Source: an uncultured Lachnospiraceae bacterium (GTDB lineage Bacteria > Bacillota > Clostridia > Lachnospirales > Lachnospiraceae). From it: a stretch of 64,000 nucleotides of DNA. Below the pieces are notes generated by a model. It was not told the origin of the DNA. It saw only the letters and a list, made by a program, of their open reading frames with translations, and did no database searches. The position numbers were made by a program, and so were the translations under genes. The DNA lies in assembly GCA_910578335.1 (NCBI GenBank), contig CAJTPU010000001.1, positions 124,001 through 188,000 on the forward strand. Direction: 5' to 3'. The stretch's first letter is position 1. Every line of letters begins with the position of its first letter. Below are positions 43,881-52,854 of the stretch, in pieces.

Positions 43881-45047
43881 TTATGCAGCACGCCCCGGTC
43901 TTTTCAGATATCTGTGCGGCTGCCAGAAGTATCCTTCGCTTCCCTGCTTTATCCCAAACATCTCGCTCCACGTGCCTATCGTCAACAGGAGCGCATAATC
44001 CCTCGCTATATATACGGATACCGCATGCGCCTCAAATACAGTATATAACACAAACATTGTTATGACAAGAAAAGCCGCGGCATCTTTCTTCTTCATACAG
44101 AAAAAAAGCTGATACCCTTTCCCGACAATATAAGCAATTGCGGGAACAATGCCATACCAGTAAAACAGCCTGATAAATCCCATATCAAAGTAAATCATAT
44201 TTTCCGGCACGGAAAACATAGACCAAGATGAAGAGTTGCCCCAAAAGTGGGACCATAAAATTCGGTTTGTCAGATACTTGTCCATCCACTCCATCCCGGG
44301 AATCTCATAGCCCCATACGGCAGCGCCCACAGAAAACACAACACAAATACCGCAGCAAAGTATCCCCGCCACGTACACCCATTTCTTTTCCTGAAGCCTC
44401 GGGAAAATACAGAAAACCATGGCAATGAATACCGTAACGCTTGCAGCCGCCATACCCGTCCTCGAAACCGTAAGCAGATACAGTCCCACATTCGCAAGCT
44501 CCAAAATAACACAGTGATACCATTTTAACTTCTTCCAGTACAGATAAATTCCCAGTGTCATAAGCGCCCAGAACATACAGTGCAGCGCGTTGGGATGTCC
44601 CAGCCCAAAGCAATATCTTCTCTCAATCCCGCCTCTGCCGTAATCCGCCTCTAAAAAAACCTGCCCCAGACTTCCTGTCAACGACAGCGCAATAAGCGCC
44701 GCCACTCCTGCAAGCGTCGTATAAAAAGTGATTTTCAGTGCCGTCCGCAGGTCTATATTCTTTGAGGCGGCTATGAAAGCGGTTACCCTTATGATTTCAT
44801 TCCTTCCTGTAGCAAAATAGGAAACGGCACCCAATACAAAGAATGCCGCCATAACCAGCCACTCCTTAAAGGAATACCTCGTCACTGCAATTTTTGCCAT
44901 GCATAGCAGAAAAGTAAGCTGGAACAGCCTGCCCTCTATCGGATTGATATAGGCGCTCTTATCCACAATCACGATACCGATTTCTATAAGAAGCACCAGA
45001 TAAAAAATACCCTGCCCAATCTTATCCGGCGTTATCTTTTCTTTCAT
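43881..45047 (-). CDS. Wzy-like O-antigen/capsule polymerase
   Basis: Membrane protein of 388 residues with about 10-11 helices. A large extracytoplasmic region contains GGIERRYCFGLGHPNALH; the GHPN motif is typical of Gram-positive Wzy proteins. TVSRTGMAAASV follows in the next helix. It would join repeat units en bloc outside the membrane. The ATG at 45047 has GGAG 6 nt upstream; a start 18 nt earlier is less well placed. Directly upstream of the initiating transferase, it supports a Wzx/Wzy route for this cluster. Confidence 0.85.
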   Translation of the reverse strand: MKEKITPDKIGQGIFYLVLLIEIGIVIVDKSAYINPIEGRLFQLTFLLCMAKIAVTRYSFKEWLVMAAFFVLGAVSYFATGRNEIIRVTAFIAASKNIDLRTALKITFYTTLAGVAALIALSLTGSLGQVFLEADYGRGGIERRYCFGLGHPNALHCMFWALMTLGIYLYWKKLKWYHCVILELANVGLYLLTVSRTGMAAASVTVFIAMVFCIFPRLQEKKWVYVAGILCCGICVVFSVGAAVWGYEIPGMEWMDKYLTNRILWSHFWGNSSSWSMFSVPENMIYFDMGFIRLFYWYGIVPAIAYIVGKGYQLFFCMKKKDAAAFLVITMFVLYTVFEAHAVSVYIARDYALLLTIGTWSEMFGIKQGSEGYFWQPHRYLKRPGRAA

Positions 45048-45061
45048 ACCAGTCTCCTTCA

Positions 45062-46798
45062 TCAATAAAAGCCTTCCAGCATTGGGACAATTTTATCCGG
45101 TCCCTGCTCTATTTTTTGCAGCAAATCGCTTAAATCCCCCGTATAGCAATAGCCGTTATAGACATTACCGGCAGCTTCCTTATCTCCTGTATAGCATGTG
45201 ACATAAGGATAATCATAATTCATTCTGCTAATCCAGAAAGTTCTCTCCCTGTCCTCATTTTCCGAAAAATCAAATATAGTCCTGCCGTAGTCTTCATACG
45301 GACAGCCCGCCGCCTGCAGCACCGTCGGAAGCAAATCGCAGTGCGATACCGGCGCGTTTGTCACGGGCGACACTTCATGCGTCTCTTGCGGGCGCTTTAC
45401 AAAAAAGCATACCTGAGAATCCGTATTGTTCGGTCCTCCATGGTCCGCAGTAATGATAATGGTGGCGTTATCATACGCCCCCACCTCCTGAAGCTGCCGC
45501 AGGTATTCCTCCACAATCACAAAACAGCCCTTTACAGTCTCTTCCCTCGTAGAGTCCGGTTTATAACTGCCATCTTCACCGGTTGTCCACTGATGCGGTC
45601 CCATCAAATGCTGTACGATAAAATAGTTATGCGCATCGTCTCCGGTGATGCCCTCCTCCAGCAGGCGGGCATAGAAAGCTGCATTATCATGCCTTACCGC
45701 ATTTGCCCTTGCCGATACAATGTCCGCATATTCGCCCATATTGGTATAAAATAAAGGTTTTAAAAACTCCGGAAACATCCGGTATCCTGACATCTTAATC
45801 AGCGTTTTGAGCAGCAGCGGCTCATTTACTTTCACATCCTGCGCCGCATCTATACAATTGTCAAGTTTGTCCTGTATCAGCTCCAGCTCATTCAATCCGC
45901 ATAGCATGTGGGTGTCCGGCGTATACAGGTTTATCTTGTACTGCCTGTTTTTTAAATACTCATAAAACTGATTCGTCATCTCATTGTCCCATGCCGCCGC
46001 ACACCACTCGTTGACGGTTATGGAAGGGTCAAACTCCACCCCCGTCAGCATATGGACAATCGACGGAAATGTCCCGAAATACACGCATTCCGCATTACTG
46101 TAATACGTAAAGTCATGCAGTCCATCCACCATATCAGGATACATTTCCAGCGCATCCTCCATATATTCGCTGCTCATAAAATCCAATATCAAAATAATAA
46201 CATTTTCTTTCTTAGAAACCACAAGCTGTTCTTCGCCCGACAAATGTAAGCCTGCCGCCGGTCTCACATATGCCTTCTCATCTCCTGCCAGCACCAGGGA
46301 AACCAACGCTACGACCTGTATGGCAAGCAAAAAAGCAGACAAATACTGCACCAGCTTATCCCATAGCTTTTTCTTTGTAAATGCCAGAAAAAGCACTGCG
46401 CCGATAACAGCCACCCAAATCACCAGATTTAAGAGCGCTGGTCCTGCCTCGATGCCGTACCCCTCCGGATTCAGTCCCAGAAGGTCCAGCTTCCGGTTTA
46501 AAAACATCACCTGACAGTACCCTGCCGCCGCAATGCCAAAGCTTAAGGATATCACAATCTTTTGCAGAATTTCCGGCAAAAATATAACTACTGCAGAAAG
46601 CACCAGCGCCGACAATACGGCAATCATAAGCATAAGCCAGATAAATTCCTGATACAGAAACGCAAACTCTGTGACATTCGCAAAAAATATTTCCGAAGGT
46701 CCGAATATCAGAAGCATAAAACTCAGCAGAAAAAAGCTTAGAAATGCCTTCAGGAATGCCTTTCCTCTATGATGATTTCTCTTTTTCTCTTTTTCCAT
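45062..46798 (-). CDS. Sulfatase-fold membrane transferase (phosphoglycerol/phosphoethanolamine-transferase-like)
   Basis: A 578-residue protein with five N-terminal helices and an extracytoplasmic alkaline-phosphatase-superfamily domain. Motifs: ILILDFMSSEYM (first metal Asp), YFGTFPSIVHMLTG (likely nucleophile Thr), QHLMGPHQWT and ITADHGGPNN (Asp-His metal site). This is the layout of LtaS and related enzymes that put phosphoglycerol or phosphoethanolamine on glycans. A true sulfatase is less likely because no Cys/Ser formylglycine signature is seen. The ATG at 46798 follows AAAGGAGAACGGGG. Its neighbour is wzy, so it may decorate the polymer with a phospho-substituent. Confidence 0.8.
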   Translation of the reverse strand: MEKEKKRNHHRGKAFLKAFLSFFLLSFMLLIFGPSEIFFANVTEFAFLYQEFIWLMLMIAVLSALVLSAVVIFLPEILQKIVISLSFGIAAAGYCQVMFLNRKLDLLGLNPEGYGIEAGPALLNLVIWVAVIGAVLFLAFTKKKLWDKLVQYLSAFLLAIQVVALVSLVLAGDEKAYVRPAAGLHLSGEEQLVVSKKENVIILILDFMSSEYMEDALEMYPDMVDGLHDFTYYSNAECVYFGTFPSIVHMLTGVEFDPSITVNEWCAAAWDNEMTNQFYEYLKNRQYKINLYTPDTHMLCGLNELELIQDKLDNCIDAAQDVKVNEPLLLKTLIKMSGYRMFPEFLKPLFYTNMGEYADIVSARANAVRHDNAAFYARLLEEGITGDDAHNYFIVQHLMGPHQWTTGEDGSYKPDSTREETVKGCFVIVEEYLRQLQEVGAYDNATIIITADHGGPNNTDSQVCFFVKRPQETHEVSPVTNAPVSHCDLLPTVLQAAGCPYEDYGRTIFDFSENEDRERTFWISRMNYDYPYVTCYTGDKEAAGNVYNGYCYTGDLSDLLQKIEQGPDKIVPMLEGFY

Positions 46799-47717
46799 CC
46801 CCGTTCTCCTTTGTTTCTTTTTCCTTTGTTCCTCTGCATAATCCCAGCTTGCGCAACACTGCCCTGCATAAAGATGGCAGAATATCATGCCAAAAATATC
46901 TCAGTTTTGCATGGTAAAAATCCCAGCCGGAAATGCCGCAGCTTTTGGCAAGTTTCCTTCCCCTGCCAAATTTTATGATGTACTCTCTTAAGAAAAATTC
47001 CCTGCAGCGTTCGTTCTCCTTTAAGTGATAAGTTTCATACATATAAAGATAATCATTAAAAATCCTGTCATCCCTGTCAGAAAAGGAATGTGTATACTGC
47101 TCCTCATGCATCCCTATGGAGACAAGGGGCATATCCGTATACACAAAGCGGGGATTTTGGCTGAGCAGGCGCAGATACAGCACCATGTCGGATGCCCAGT
47201 TACTCTTCTCATCAAACATAGTGCCATTGTTGCGGTAAATGGTATCGCTGGGCGCGCCGATTTCATTGCCCAAAAAAAGATTCCGCCAGTCCTCACGCAG
47301 TCGGGGAATAAAATCTTCTGACACCTTCCGTTTATAGCTTTCCTTCTCCGATACCTGCATACTATTAGAAAACGCAAGTCCGGCTTCCGGGTTTTCATCC
47401 AACAGCTTTACCAGCTTCGCAAGGCTCTCAGGATAGGTAAACCAGTCATCCGAAAACATAATCTTGACGTATTCTCCCCTCGCCTGCGCAATTGCCTCGT
47501 TCCAGTTAAAAATATGACCCAGCTTTCTCTCATTGTGCACATAGCGGATACGCTCGTCCGAAAGCCCGCTTACAAGCTCTTCTATCTCCGTTCCGTCGGA
47601 GTCGTCCGTTATATTAACCTCATAATCCGTATAAGTCTGCTTGCGAATAGAGTCCAGCAGACGTTTTACTTCTTTTACATTATTGTAAACAGGTACACAA
47701 ATAGATACCTTAGGCAT
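46767..47717 (-). CDS. GT2-family glycosyltransferase
   Basis: A 316-residue GT-A enzyme: VSICVPVYNNVKEVKRLLDS, NITDDSDGTE, GHIFNWNEAIAQARGEYVK and MFSDDW (DxD-type metal site). The C-terminus is strongly basic and Lys/Glu-rich, perhaps binding the membrane surface. GGAGGGCAGGCGT precedes the ATG, and the 3' end overlaps the sulfatase-fold gene by 32 bp. Donor and acceptor are unknown. Confidence 0.88.
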   Translation of the reverse strand: MPKVSICVPVYNNVKEVKRLLDSIRKQTYTDYEVNITDDSDGTEIEELVSGLSDERIRYVHNERKLGHIFNWNEAIAQARGEYVKIMFSDDWFTYPESLAKLVKLLDENPEAGLAFSNSMQVSEKESYKRKVSEDFIPRLREDWRNLFLGNEIGAPSDTIYRNNGTMFDEKSNWASDMVLYLRLLSQNPRFVYTDMPLVSIGMHEEQYTHSFSDRDDRIFNDYLYMYETYHLKENERCREFFLREYIIKFGRGRKLAKSCGISGWDFYHAKLRYFWHDILPSLCRAVLRKLGLCRGTKEKETKENGDGKREKEKSS

Positions 47718-47732
47718 ACGCCTGCCCTCCTG

Positions 47733-48698
47733 TCACTGCACTCGCAGAATTTTTTTCACGGTACGTTTACCAAACACAACCATCTTTCTGAATCCGCTTC
47801 TTATATTTCTCCTCAGATGCCGCAGAGCTGCCTTCGCCTTGGTTTCATCCTGTTTTATCAGATGCGCATACTCCTCTGTGTGCGTCCTCAGGTACTCCGG
47901 AAAGCTGTCGTCAATCGGCACTTGCACAAATACGGCGTCGCGTCCGAAAATATCCTCTCCGTCCTTAATTTTGTCGTCTACTTCGGAAAGTACCGCCCTA
48001 TTGTTGTATTCCTGATGTGCCGCGGAACGCACTTTTTCTGCCACCCGCTTCCTCACATCCTTCTCTTTGCTGCCACCCATATATCCAAAATGCCAGCCGC
48101 CGTCATCCACACGGACACCAAATTCCTTGCACTTTGGCCAGCGCAGCTCGCCCAAAGGCATTGTCCTTGCCACCTTATAGCTGCACACCTTGCTTCCCAG
48201 CCATTTTTTCCGCTCCACACCGGCAAATTCGCCGCAATACGCCAGCAGGTTTCCCGACGTCTCTTCCATATTGAGATAACAATAAAAAAGCCGCTGCGCC
48301 AGATGGAATACCTTATCCTGCGCGCCGTCTTCCTTACGCCGGATTTTTTCTATAATTTCCTTTACTTTTTCAGGATTGGGGATTTCGTCCAAATCGCTGA
48401 AGATAATGATATCCTCGTCCGTACAGCCTGCGAGTCCCCGCCCCACTGCATTTTTTTGAAAGGTATCCCTGTCATGCGTATAGCCTTCCGGCGTATCATC
48501 CACCACCACATGAATAATTTTATCCTCAAATTCTTTGAACAGTTCCTTGTTTTCCTGATAATACAGGGGTTTTTTCATGCCGGAAAAGGTTTCCGTCGCC
48601 TCGCTTATAACGAACTTGTCCACAATCGGTGCCATCACATGAAGCCGGAGCTTTAAAATATCCAGTTCATTAAAAAATTGAAAGCAGTCGTATACCAT
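47733..48698 (-). CDS. GT17-like N-acetylglucosaminyltransferase family protein
   Basis: A 321-residue protein with YDCFQFFNELDILKLRLH at the N-terminus and FSDLDEIPNPEKV (DxD) near 105, both strong marks of GT17, whose eukaryotic member is the bisecting GlcNAc transferase; GGWHFGYMGG follows. Bacterial members occur in capsule clusters and their sugars are mostly undetermined. AAAGAAAGGCATTAGA precedes the ATG. It is followed closely by a GT2 gene. Confidence 0.87.
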   Translation of the reverse strand: MVYDCFQFFNELDILKLRLHVMAPIVDKFVISEATETFSGMKKPLYYQENKELFKEFEDKIIHVVVDDTPEGYTHDRDTFQKNAVGRGLAGCTDEDIIIFSDLDEIPNPEKVKEIIEKIRRKEDGAQDKVFHLAQRLFYCYLNMEETSGNLLAYCGEFAGVERKKWLGSKVCSYKVARTMPLGELRWPKCKEFGVRVDDGGWHFGYMGGSKEKDVRKRVAEKVRSAAHQEYNNRAVLSEVDDKIKDGEDIFGRDAVFVQVPIDDSFPEYLRTHTEEYAHLIKQDETKAKAALRHLRRNIRSGFRKMVVFGKRTVKKILRVQ

Positions 48699-48749
48699 TC
48701 TAATGCCTTTCTTTTGCCTGCACTTTACGCACGGACGTTCCCGAATCCA

Positions 48750-49460
48750 TCATTTCTTCCGGCAAAAATTGGGATATCCGGCGTTTGTCCCCATCCACTT
48801 ATGAAACAAAAACGGCGTAATCCCTTCTATTTCCGGTATCATATTTTCATGCCCAAAATACTTTGCCACCTCAAGCGGCGCAATTTTCATCCCCTCCGCT
48901 TCCAGCAGATGCCTGATTTTGCAGCAGATAAAGCCGTCTTCGTTATAGTATACCACACCGTTCAGCTCTTCGCCAACCCACGGGACATTTGCTTTTTTCG
49001 GAAAATCCATCAGCCGCTTGCTGCGAAGCGACACACTGTTGCCCACACGGCAGAGATTGCCGTGGATATCCCGATAGGTGGTAGTATCCCCCTCCTTTGG
49101 AAGCGGCCACGGCGAGCCAATATAATCGTAGTCAAAAAACTCGTCCCGCCACATTTCCGGATGCACCACAAAACCGTCATAGTGCACCAAAAGGGCAAAC
49201 TCCGTGTCTACATAATCTCCCATATTGTAGACGGTCTCATAATTAAACCGGTCGATATTGTTTAACTTTCCAATATGCGCATACCGGATTTCCTTCGGCA
49301 GTCCAAAGGGCTTTTTATGCGTGACAAGCACCGCATCGCCAAAGTCTATCCCCCGCATACTGTACTGCATTGCGGCAATCGTCTCCTTTACATACACGCT
49401 GGTCATTGCCAGAAGGGTTACATTTTTTAGCTGCAGCTTTCCGTTTTTGATTTCTGCCAT
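48750..49460 (-). CDS. DUF5672 family protein, putative glycosyltransferase
   Basis: A 236-residue protein with KNVTLLAMTSVYVKETIAAM, FALLVHYDGFVVHPEMW and FDYDYIGSPWP, which match the DUF5672 family. These are found among glycan genes and probably have a GT-A-like fold, with the DxxxxDYIG segment in place of a DxD, but no activity has been shown to my knowledge. Its 5' end overlaps the preceding membrane-protein gene by 34 bp; GAGAGGAAGCC precedes the ATG. Confidence 0.8.
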   Translation of the reverse strand: MAEIKNGKLQLKNVTLLAMTSVYVKETIAAMQYSMRGIDFGDAVLVTHKKPFGLPKEIRYAHIGKLNNIDRFNYETVYNMGDYVDTEFALLVHYDGFVVHPEMWRDEFFDYDYIGSPWPLPKEGDTTTYRDIHGNLCRVGNSVSLRSKRLMDFPKKANVPWVGEELNGVVYYNEDGFICCKIRHLLEAEGMKIAPLEVAKYFGHENMIPEIEGITPFLFHKWMGTNAGYPNFCRKK

Positions 49461-51784
49461 GGCTTCCTCTCATTCCGCCGCACAGGCGGCATTTTGATTT
49501 TCAGGCTTTTTCTTCTCACAATTTCCGTGCCCGAAAGCCCCAAAAGGGTAAGCAGAGAGACTATTTCCGACAAACGCCAGCTCAAGGGCTCCTTAAAATA
49601 TATCTTTACCTTTCCGCAATACCCTGCGGGAATTTTTGCACGGACTACATTATTTTCTCCTAAATCTACCTCCGTGTATACCGCTTCTCCTCTCTGTCCG
49701 TCTCCTTCCATTGCACAGAGATACCAGTCGTTATACAAAAGAGGCACCTCCACCCAGTCTGCAAAATCTGATGTGTTTTCCACTTCCATGGAAACCGTAA
49801 GATACTCTTTTTCATATGACAGTATTTGTGTGTGCCCGCCGGATGCAATTCTTGTCGAATCCAGCAGCTCCAAATCTGTTCCCGGGTAGGCAAACACCGT
49901 GCAGAAATAATCCGTTTTTCCCAAAGATGCCGTATCCATCAGCCTCGGTCCGTTAATCAAATGGACCCGGTTATCCAGCATATAAAAACAGCCAATCAGC
50001 CCGAAAGCAAAAATAACGGCACAGAGCCTTTTCCCATCTACTACCGACTTAAAATAACGCAGTGCAAAAATCATTGCTGCCACTGCCAAAGCCGTGGCAA
50101 GCGTGGAAAATCTTGTTGCAAACTGAATATTTGCAATCACAATCCTTAAGAATACGACATGCTCCGATATCCAGTCCCACGGAAAATATAAAGTCGTCAT
50201 CCACAAAGCAAGCAGCGTAAATGCAAAAAAAGTGCCTCCCTTTACTTTCCTGCCATGCTCTCTTCCGTGCAGCAAGGCAAACAGATATAGCAAAAGCCCC
50301 CCGCCTAAAGCAAACCCTATGCCGCATGCCATTTCCCTATAGGTTCCAAACGGTGCCGTATAACTGTCCCCATGCCCGGGATAAAACAGATTGAACAACT
50401 GAGAAATGTGAAGCCCCCATGTCTGCATATGCACTGCCTGATTTTCCGCATGACCGATGCCTACCCTTCCCATTTCCGTCAGACAAGGAAATAAAAAACC
50501 TGCGTTCAATAAGGTAGTATAAAGAACCGTCTTTGCAAGCACCAAAAATGTTTTTAAACACCCCTTTCCAAATATTTTTCTTATGTGAACTATACACGCC
50601 AGCAGGACAAACACCCCGTACAGCGCGCAGGAAAGAATGTGCGTCTGAATCACCCCGCTGAACCCAATTACCAAAGGAATCCAAAGCTTGTCATACCGTT
50701 CAGACTTCGTGTCCGCAAACACAGCATATATTCCGTAGACAAGCAGAGGCAGAAAAACCATTCCCCATATTTCTCCCATATCACCCCTGATATAAAGGTT
50801 CGTCATTCGATACGGCGCAGATACATACAAAAATGCCGCCAGCATCCCTATCGTTTCATCCTTTGCCATTTTCCGAAAGCACCAGTATGCAACCGCTGTT
50901 GTCGCAAAGTTACAGATAATCATAAAAACGGAATACGCAAATACCATCGGAAATCCAATCAGACGCAGGACTGCCGGAAAATACAACAGCAAATCACCAT
51001 AAAAAACCGATGCCGGATAACCATGCCCATACATCCAGTTGGGCTGTATCCTAACCGGAAACTGTCCGGAAAGAAGTCCTTCTGCAACACCGTCAATGCG
51101 CATCAAATGATAATTGAGGTCTATAGCCGACATAATATATCCGGAAAACAGCGGGTAAGACACCGCAAATGTAACCGCCGCCATTGCAGCCAGCCTGTAC
51201 CGGCTGTTTGCCGATACCCTGCGAAGCCATCCCCTCTGTCTTGCCAGCAGGAACATATCCAGTATAAAAAACAAAAACAGTGCTATCGTAACCCGTATCC
51301 GCAGGGCTGCCCTGGTCTCCGTGATGGTGCAGCCTTTGATTATCATGTAGCCCTCTCTGCCAAAATAAGTCTCCAGCCGGAAATCCTCCACATCTTCATT
51401 CAGATAAATCATGAAGGTCATCTCCTGCGTTCTTGGAGACAAATGCAGCGTGTCGGCGCGCAGTCCCCAAAAGTCTTTGGTACTTGCCCTTACATTACAG
51501 GTATTATTCTCTGTGTCCGTTTCATAGCGGACCGTAATATCATAGGTGCCCTTTTTAAGTGGCATATCCGGCGTATAGTCAAATATACCCGACGGTTCCA
51601 GCGGAAAAGAAGCATCCACATACCAGCCGCCCCTGTCATCCGGTATGGTGGTTCCGATAAAGTCCGTATGAGGAATATCGATGACTGTCTTTTCTTTTGT
51701 ATAACCACTTATTAAATAAATCAACGCCGCAATTTCTACAAGAATCAACAACGCATACCATACATGCGCTTTTCTTTTCACCAA
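49427..51784 (-). CDS. Large membrane protein of the 6-pyruvoyl-tetrahydropterin-synthase-related type
   Basis: A 785-residue protein: one N-terminal helix, an outer beta-rich domain of about 130 residues, about 12 helices, and an outer C-terminal domain (roughly 610-740) before a final helix and a basic tail. The central part has AIDLNYHLMRIDGVAEGLLS, QPNWMYGHGYPASVFYGDLL and VSAPYRMTNLYIRGDMGE, which match membrane proteins annotated as PTPS-related. The name is historical and no pterin chemistry is expected. The first loop is GT-C-like, so glycosyl transfer outside the membrane is a reasonable guess. It starts at TTG (or the next codon, GTG) with AGGAGG upstream. Confidence 0.8.
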   Translation of the reverse strand: MVKRKAHVWYALLILVEIAALIYLISGYTKEKTVIDIPHTDFIGTTIPDDRGGWYVDASFPLEPSGIFDYTPDMPLKKGTYDITVRYETDTENNTCNVRASTKDFWGLRADTLHLSPRTQEMTFMIYLNEDVEDFRLETYFGREGYMIIKGCTITETRAALRIRVTIALFLFFILDMFLLARQRGWLRRVSANSRYRLAAMAAVTFAVSYPLFSGYIMSAIDLNYHLMRIDGVAEGLLSGQFPVRIQPNWMYGHGYPASVFYGDLLLYFPAVLRLIGFPMVFAYSVFMIICNFATTAVAYWCFRKMAKDETIGMLAAFLYVSAPYRMTNLYIRGDMGEIWGMVFLPLLVYGIYAVFADTKSERYDKLWIPLVIGFSGVIQTHILSCALYGVFVLLACIVHIRKIFGKGCLKTFLVLAKTVLYTTLLNAGFLFPCLTEMGRVGIGHAENQAVHMQTWGLHISQLFNLFYPGHGDSYTAPFGTYREMACGIGFALGGGLLLYLFALLHGREHGRKVKGGTFFAFTLLALWMTTLYFPWDWISEHVVFLRIVIANIQFATRFSTLATALAVAAMIFALRYFKSVVDGKRLCAVIFAFGLIGCFYMLDNRVHLINGPRLMDTASLGKTDYFCTVFAYPGTDLELLDSTRIASGGHTQILSYEKEYLTVSMEVENTSDFADWVEVPLLYNDWYLCAMEGDGQRGEAVYTEVDLGENNVVRAKIPAGYCGKVKIYFKEPLSWRLSEIVSLLTLLGLSGTEIVRRKSLKIKMPPVRRNERKPWQKSKTESCS

Positions 51785-51798
51785 TTCCGTTTCCTCCT

Positions 51799-52833
51799 CT
51801 ATTTAAACATGCGTCTTATACGCCTTGACAGTCCCCTGCAGATTTTCTCCATCTTAAACCTCCCATACATGCATTTGCCGTGCAGCCCATACGCCCATAA
51901 GCGGATTCCCTGCGGCTTTTGCCCCGCACGCTTATAGCGCCCCGACACAACCTTATAATGCGCCAATTCCCTGCGGCATTCCTCTGCCGTAAACAGCCTT
52001 CCTTTTCTGTCCATATACTGAAAGCGCTCGTAAATATTTTGTTCACTCGCCCAGTATCCATCCGACACGTTGTGCCTTGCCCAGTATTTCGGTGCAATCA
52101 CAAGCTTTACTGTCTCACTGGTATACGCCGGAAAAAAGGCAAAAGATGAATTTGACAATAAGAGATAATGGGCATTCTTTAAGGTCACATAATCTTTGTC
52201 GATAGAAAAATGGTACGCCGGTATGTCAGGCAGCATTTTCTGCGCTTCCCCCACATCATCCGTCACAATCATAAACTCCATGTCGGAACGGATTTTTTTC
52301 ATTCTCTTTATACCATCCAGCCAGTACTTTTTCCGCAAATACAACTCCGGGCTATCCGCATATTCGCCACCCCGCATATTGATAACGCATAAATTTTCCC
52401 GACTGTATTCGTAGGATTCATATTCCGGTTTCACTTTAAGCCAGTCCTTCAGCTTATCCCTGACATGATAAAAATAGGACTCGTCCTGCATATTCCCATA
52501 AAGCAGGGTATTATCCGCCACACGGCGCAGTGCCTCGTCTGCACCGGCAACATAACACCCGTGCTTTATATCATGTGCGGAATTTCCCATATATAACCTG
52601 ACCTCTGCCTCTTCATAAGCGGAAAAATCCTTCTTTTCATGGTCGGTAATGGCGTGTCCCAAATCCATATCCATAAAGTACATACCCTCACTGCTGTGAA
52701 CATTGACCGCCAGTCTTTCCTGCCCTGCCGTACCAAATGCATATCCATTTTCCTCCGCAACGGCACGCGCCGTCACGTAACAAAAGAGCTGGTTTCCCAA
52801 TCCCTGTCCCTTCAAAAATTCGGTCCCGACCAT
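51799..52833 (-). CDS. Divergent GT11-like glycosyltransferase
   Basis: A 344-residue protein with QGLGNQLFCYVTARAVAEE (10-28), the motif of GT11 enzymes, but HxRRGDY is replaced by INMRGGEY (151-158), and the third motif reads SNSSFAFFPAY. It therefore has the fold but may use a different donor. The C-terminal 50 residues are very basic. AAAGGGAAATCAT precedes the ATG. It lies directly after the ABC flippase gene, and a canonical GT11 lies just before that gene. Confidence 0.75.
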   Translation of the reverse strand: MVGTEFLKGQGLGNQLFCYVTARAVAEENGYAFGTAGQERLAVNVHSSEGMYFMDMDLGHAITDHEKKDFSAYEEAEVRLYMGNSAHDIKHGCYVAGADEALRRVADNTLLYGNMQDESYFYHVRDKLKDWLKVKPEYESYEYSRENLCVINMRGGEYADSPELYLRKKYWLDGIKRMKKIRSDMEFMIVTDDVGEAQKMLPDIPAYHFSIDKDYVTLKNAHYLLLSNSSFAFFPAYTSETVKLVIAPKYWARHNVSDGYWASEQNIYERFQYMDRKGRLFTAEECRRELAHYKVVSGRYKRAGQKPQGIRLWAYGLHGKCMYGRFKMEKICRGLSRRIRRMFK

Positions 52834-52854
52834 ATGATTTCCCTTTCTTCGCGC

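Noticed and set aside
47514..48656. Plus-strand open frame of 380 codons
   Set aside because: Antisense to a GT2 gene and the GT17-like gene; His/Phe/Leu-rich composition without motifs and no ribosome site.
50585..51715. Plus-strand open frame of 376 codons
   Set aside because: Antisense to the 785-residue membrane protein; the Arg/Gln/His-rich product reflects the complement of hydrophobic codons.
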